Source of the DNA: Deltaproteobacteria bacterium
GTDB lineage: Bacteria > Desulfobacterota > Syntrophia > Syntrophales > Smithellaceae
Length of the DNA stretch: 33,429 bases
Direction of reading: 5' to 3'
NCBI GenBank assembly: GCA_026388535.1
Contig: JAPLJP010000146.1
Coordinates: 1-33,429, forward strand
Shown: positions 32,413 through 33,429 of the stretch, piece by piece
How the letters are laid out: each line of letters opens with the position of its first letter
How positions within the stretch are numbered: the first letter of the stretch is position 1
Notes under the pieces: model-generated
Seen by the model: only the letters and a program-made list of their open reading frames with translations
The model's database searches: none
Told to the model about the DNA's origin: nothing
Translations under genes and position numbers: made by a program

Positions 32413-32670
32413 GGCCTTTATCCTTTTGGTAATTTTTATAAAGACGCTGAATCATGCTCCGCGAGAAAGACTATGTCACTTCGACCGACGGGGAGAAGTC
32501 TTAATTATAATCAATTTAAGATTCCTCACATGCGTTCGGAATGACAATTTACCCTATTACGACATAGCCCCTTCGCGGGTATGACCATCCCTGGACTCCA
32601 GCTTTGTCCCTGCCAATCCCGACAAGTCGTGGATTGGCGGGATTGTTCCTCCTGCGCTTCGAGTTTCACT
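32413..32670. repeat. Repeat-rich spacer between the oxidase and activase genes
   Basis: No gene. CTATGTC (32471-32477) and GACATAG (32561-32567) are the ends of an element of about 97 nt with CTTCGACCGACG and AAGATTCCTCACA inside. A related element with GACTGTGTC/GACACAGTC ends is at 21711-21846. Then comes CCAATCCCGACAAGTCGTGGATTGG (about 32612-32636), and a unit reading back into the end of the activase gene. Confidence 0.62.
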
Positions 32671-33429
32671 TCATTCACTCTCAGCGGGAGTCACGATTGA
32701 TCCGCTCCAGCAGACAACCGATGGAGTGACTCTGCCGCGGGCGTTTCGGGCCAGCTCTTCCATCAGCGATCTTTCCGGAAGTTCCTTATCCGCAAACGGC
32801 CAGTCTATTCCCAATCTCTTATATTTATCGCGGCACAGATTGTTAAAAGCGCACAGTTCCCATCTGGCTACTGTCCCGTGCAGGTTGGCGCTGATAAAAT
32901 CGCCGATGCCCCGAATATTTTCGGCAGTGTCTGTAGCGCCCGGAATCACCGGCGTGCGTATCCAGAATGTTTTGGGAGTAAGATGAGTTTTTTTATAGTT
33001 CGCCGCAAAAATGGCATTGGCCAGTATCTTTTCGTTGCCCGTACCGGTAAATTTTTTGTGCCTCTCCGCATCAATCTCTTTTATATCATACAGCAGAATA
33101 TCAACGTAAGGCAAAAGGCTTGCAAGCACTGATTGAGACACTTGCCCGCAGGTATCGAGCGCTGTCTGAATCCCCCTTCCTTTGAGTTCTTTTAAAAGGG
33201 AAAGACAGACATCATTTTGCAGGGCGGCCTCTCCGCCGGAAAGGGTGACGCCGCCGCCGGATGGTTCAAAATACGCGCGGTCTTTGACCAGTTCATCGGC
33301 AAGCTCATGAACATTCCTTTTTTTACCCAAAAGTTCCATGGCTGTTGTGGGACATTCCTCCGTGCACAAACCACAGCCATTGCACAAAGACCTGTTGATG
33401 ATAATGCCTTTATCAGTTTTCGTAAGCGC
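32671..33429 (-). CDS. Glycyl-radical-enzyme activase (radical SAM), partial
   Basis: The frame is open to the right edge, so the N-terminus, including the CX3CX2C radical SAM cysteines, is outside the window; at least 252 residues are present. Visible parts: a ferredoxin-like insert CNGCGLCTEECP (CX2CX2CX3C) typical of GRE activases, GGGVTLSGGEAALQ near the middle, LDTCGQV, LLYDIKEIDAERHKKFTG and the RTPVIPGATDT strand. These match the YjjW/pyruvate formate-lyase-activating type. The enzyme abstracts a Cα-H from the glycine of its partner glycyl-radical enzyme using SAM and is cytoplasmic and oxygen-sensitive, fitting an anaerobe. The partner is not in the window and probably lies upstream. 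The last residues (PAESE) derive from the repeat CCGCTGAGAGTGAATGAAG, so the C-terminus has been remodelled by a repeat unit. Confidence 0.88.
   Translation of the reverse strand, partial: ALTKTDKGIIINRSLCNGCGLCTEECPTTAMELLGKKRNVHELADELVKDRAYFEPSGGGVTLSGGEAALQNDVCLSLLKELKGRGIQTALDTCGQVSQSVLASLLPYVDILLYDIKEIDAERHKKFTGTGNEKILANAIFAANYKKTHLTPKTFWIRTPVIPGATDTAENIRGIGDFISANLHGTVARWELCAFNNLCRDKYKRLGIDWPFADKELPERSLMEELARNARGRVTPSVVCWSGSIVTPAESE

Overview
The window looks like a chromosomal stretch from an anaerobic deltaproteobacterium, most plausibly the Syntrophales/Smithella type (Desulfobacterota). This is an inference. It rests on an AMP-forming acyl-CoA ligase, a 2,4-dienoyl-CoA-reductase-like flavoenzyme, a glycyl-radical-enzyme activase, an iron-sulfur flavoprotein, and gene spacers packed with short palindromic repeats. 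No rRNA or tRNA gene and no CRISPR array was seen.

Layout. 1-330 is the 3' end of an ABC-F ATPase gene on the + strand. 554-5517 (all - strand) holds a PatZ-like acetyltransferase, lgt, a small repeat-containing lipoprotein, a TfoX-N protein, a truncated nucleotidyltransferase-like remnant with its upstream partner, a short coiled-coil ORF and an iron-sulfur flavoprotein. 5787-14434 (-) is a type I restriction-modification operon in the order hsdR, hsdS, a broken helicase-nuclease gene, hsdM. 15173-17242 (-) is an Old Yellow Enzyme/FadH-like oxidoreductase. 17558-18980 (-) is an AbiEi/AbiEii toxin-antitoxin cassette bracketed by two nearly identical direct repeats of about 140 bp. 19523-21385 (-) is an acyl-CoA synthetase.

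22247-31094 is a compact + strand operon behind a near-consensus sigma-70 promoter (TTGACA, 17-nt spacer, TATACT). It encodes a GT2 glycosyltransferase, a PqqD-domain protein with a conserved-looking tail, an HprK-like kinase, a GT4, a GT25, a second GT2, a PF14907-type nucleotidyltransferase, a radical SAM protein made of two tandem copies of one module, and a DUF6492-like glycosyltransferase. The PqqD/HprK-like kinase/nucleotidyltransferase trio is the known 'HPr-rel-A'-type association. Coupling it to five glycosyltransferases and a duplicated radical SAM enzyme is the most interesting biology here, and it suggests an uncharacterised peptide- or glycan-modifying pathway. 31555-33429 (-) carries a pyridoxamine-phosphate-oxidase-fold protein and the C-terminal part of a glycyl-radical-enzyme activase.

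Almost every spacer is built from a family of modular inverted repeats. The stems vary but the linkers are constant: GAAGCG(n)AGCG loops, CTATCCC/GGGATAG arms, and the 13-mer TGAGCCAAGCTGA, which occurs eight times. These modules sit against gene ends and in at least two cases supply the stop codon.
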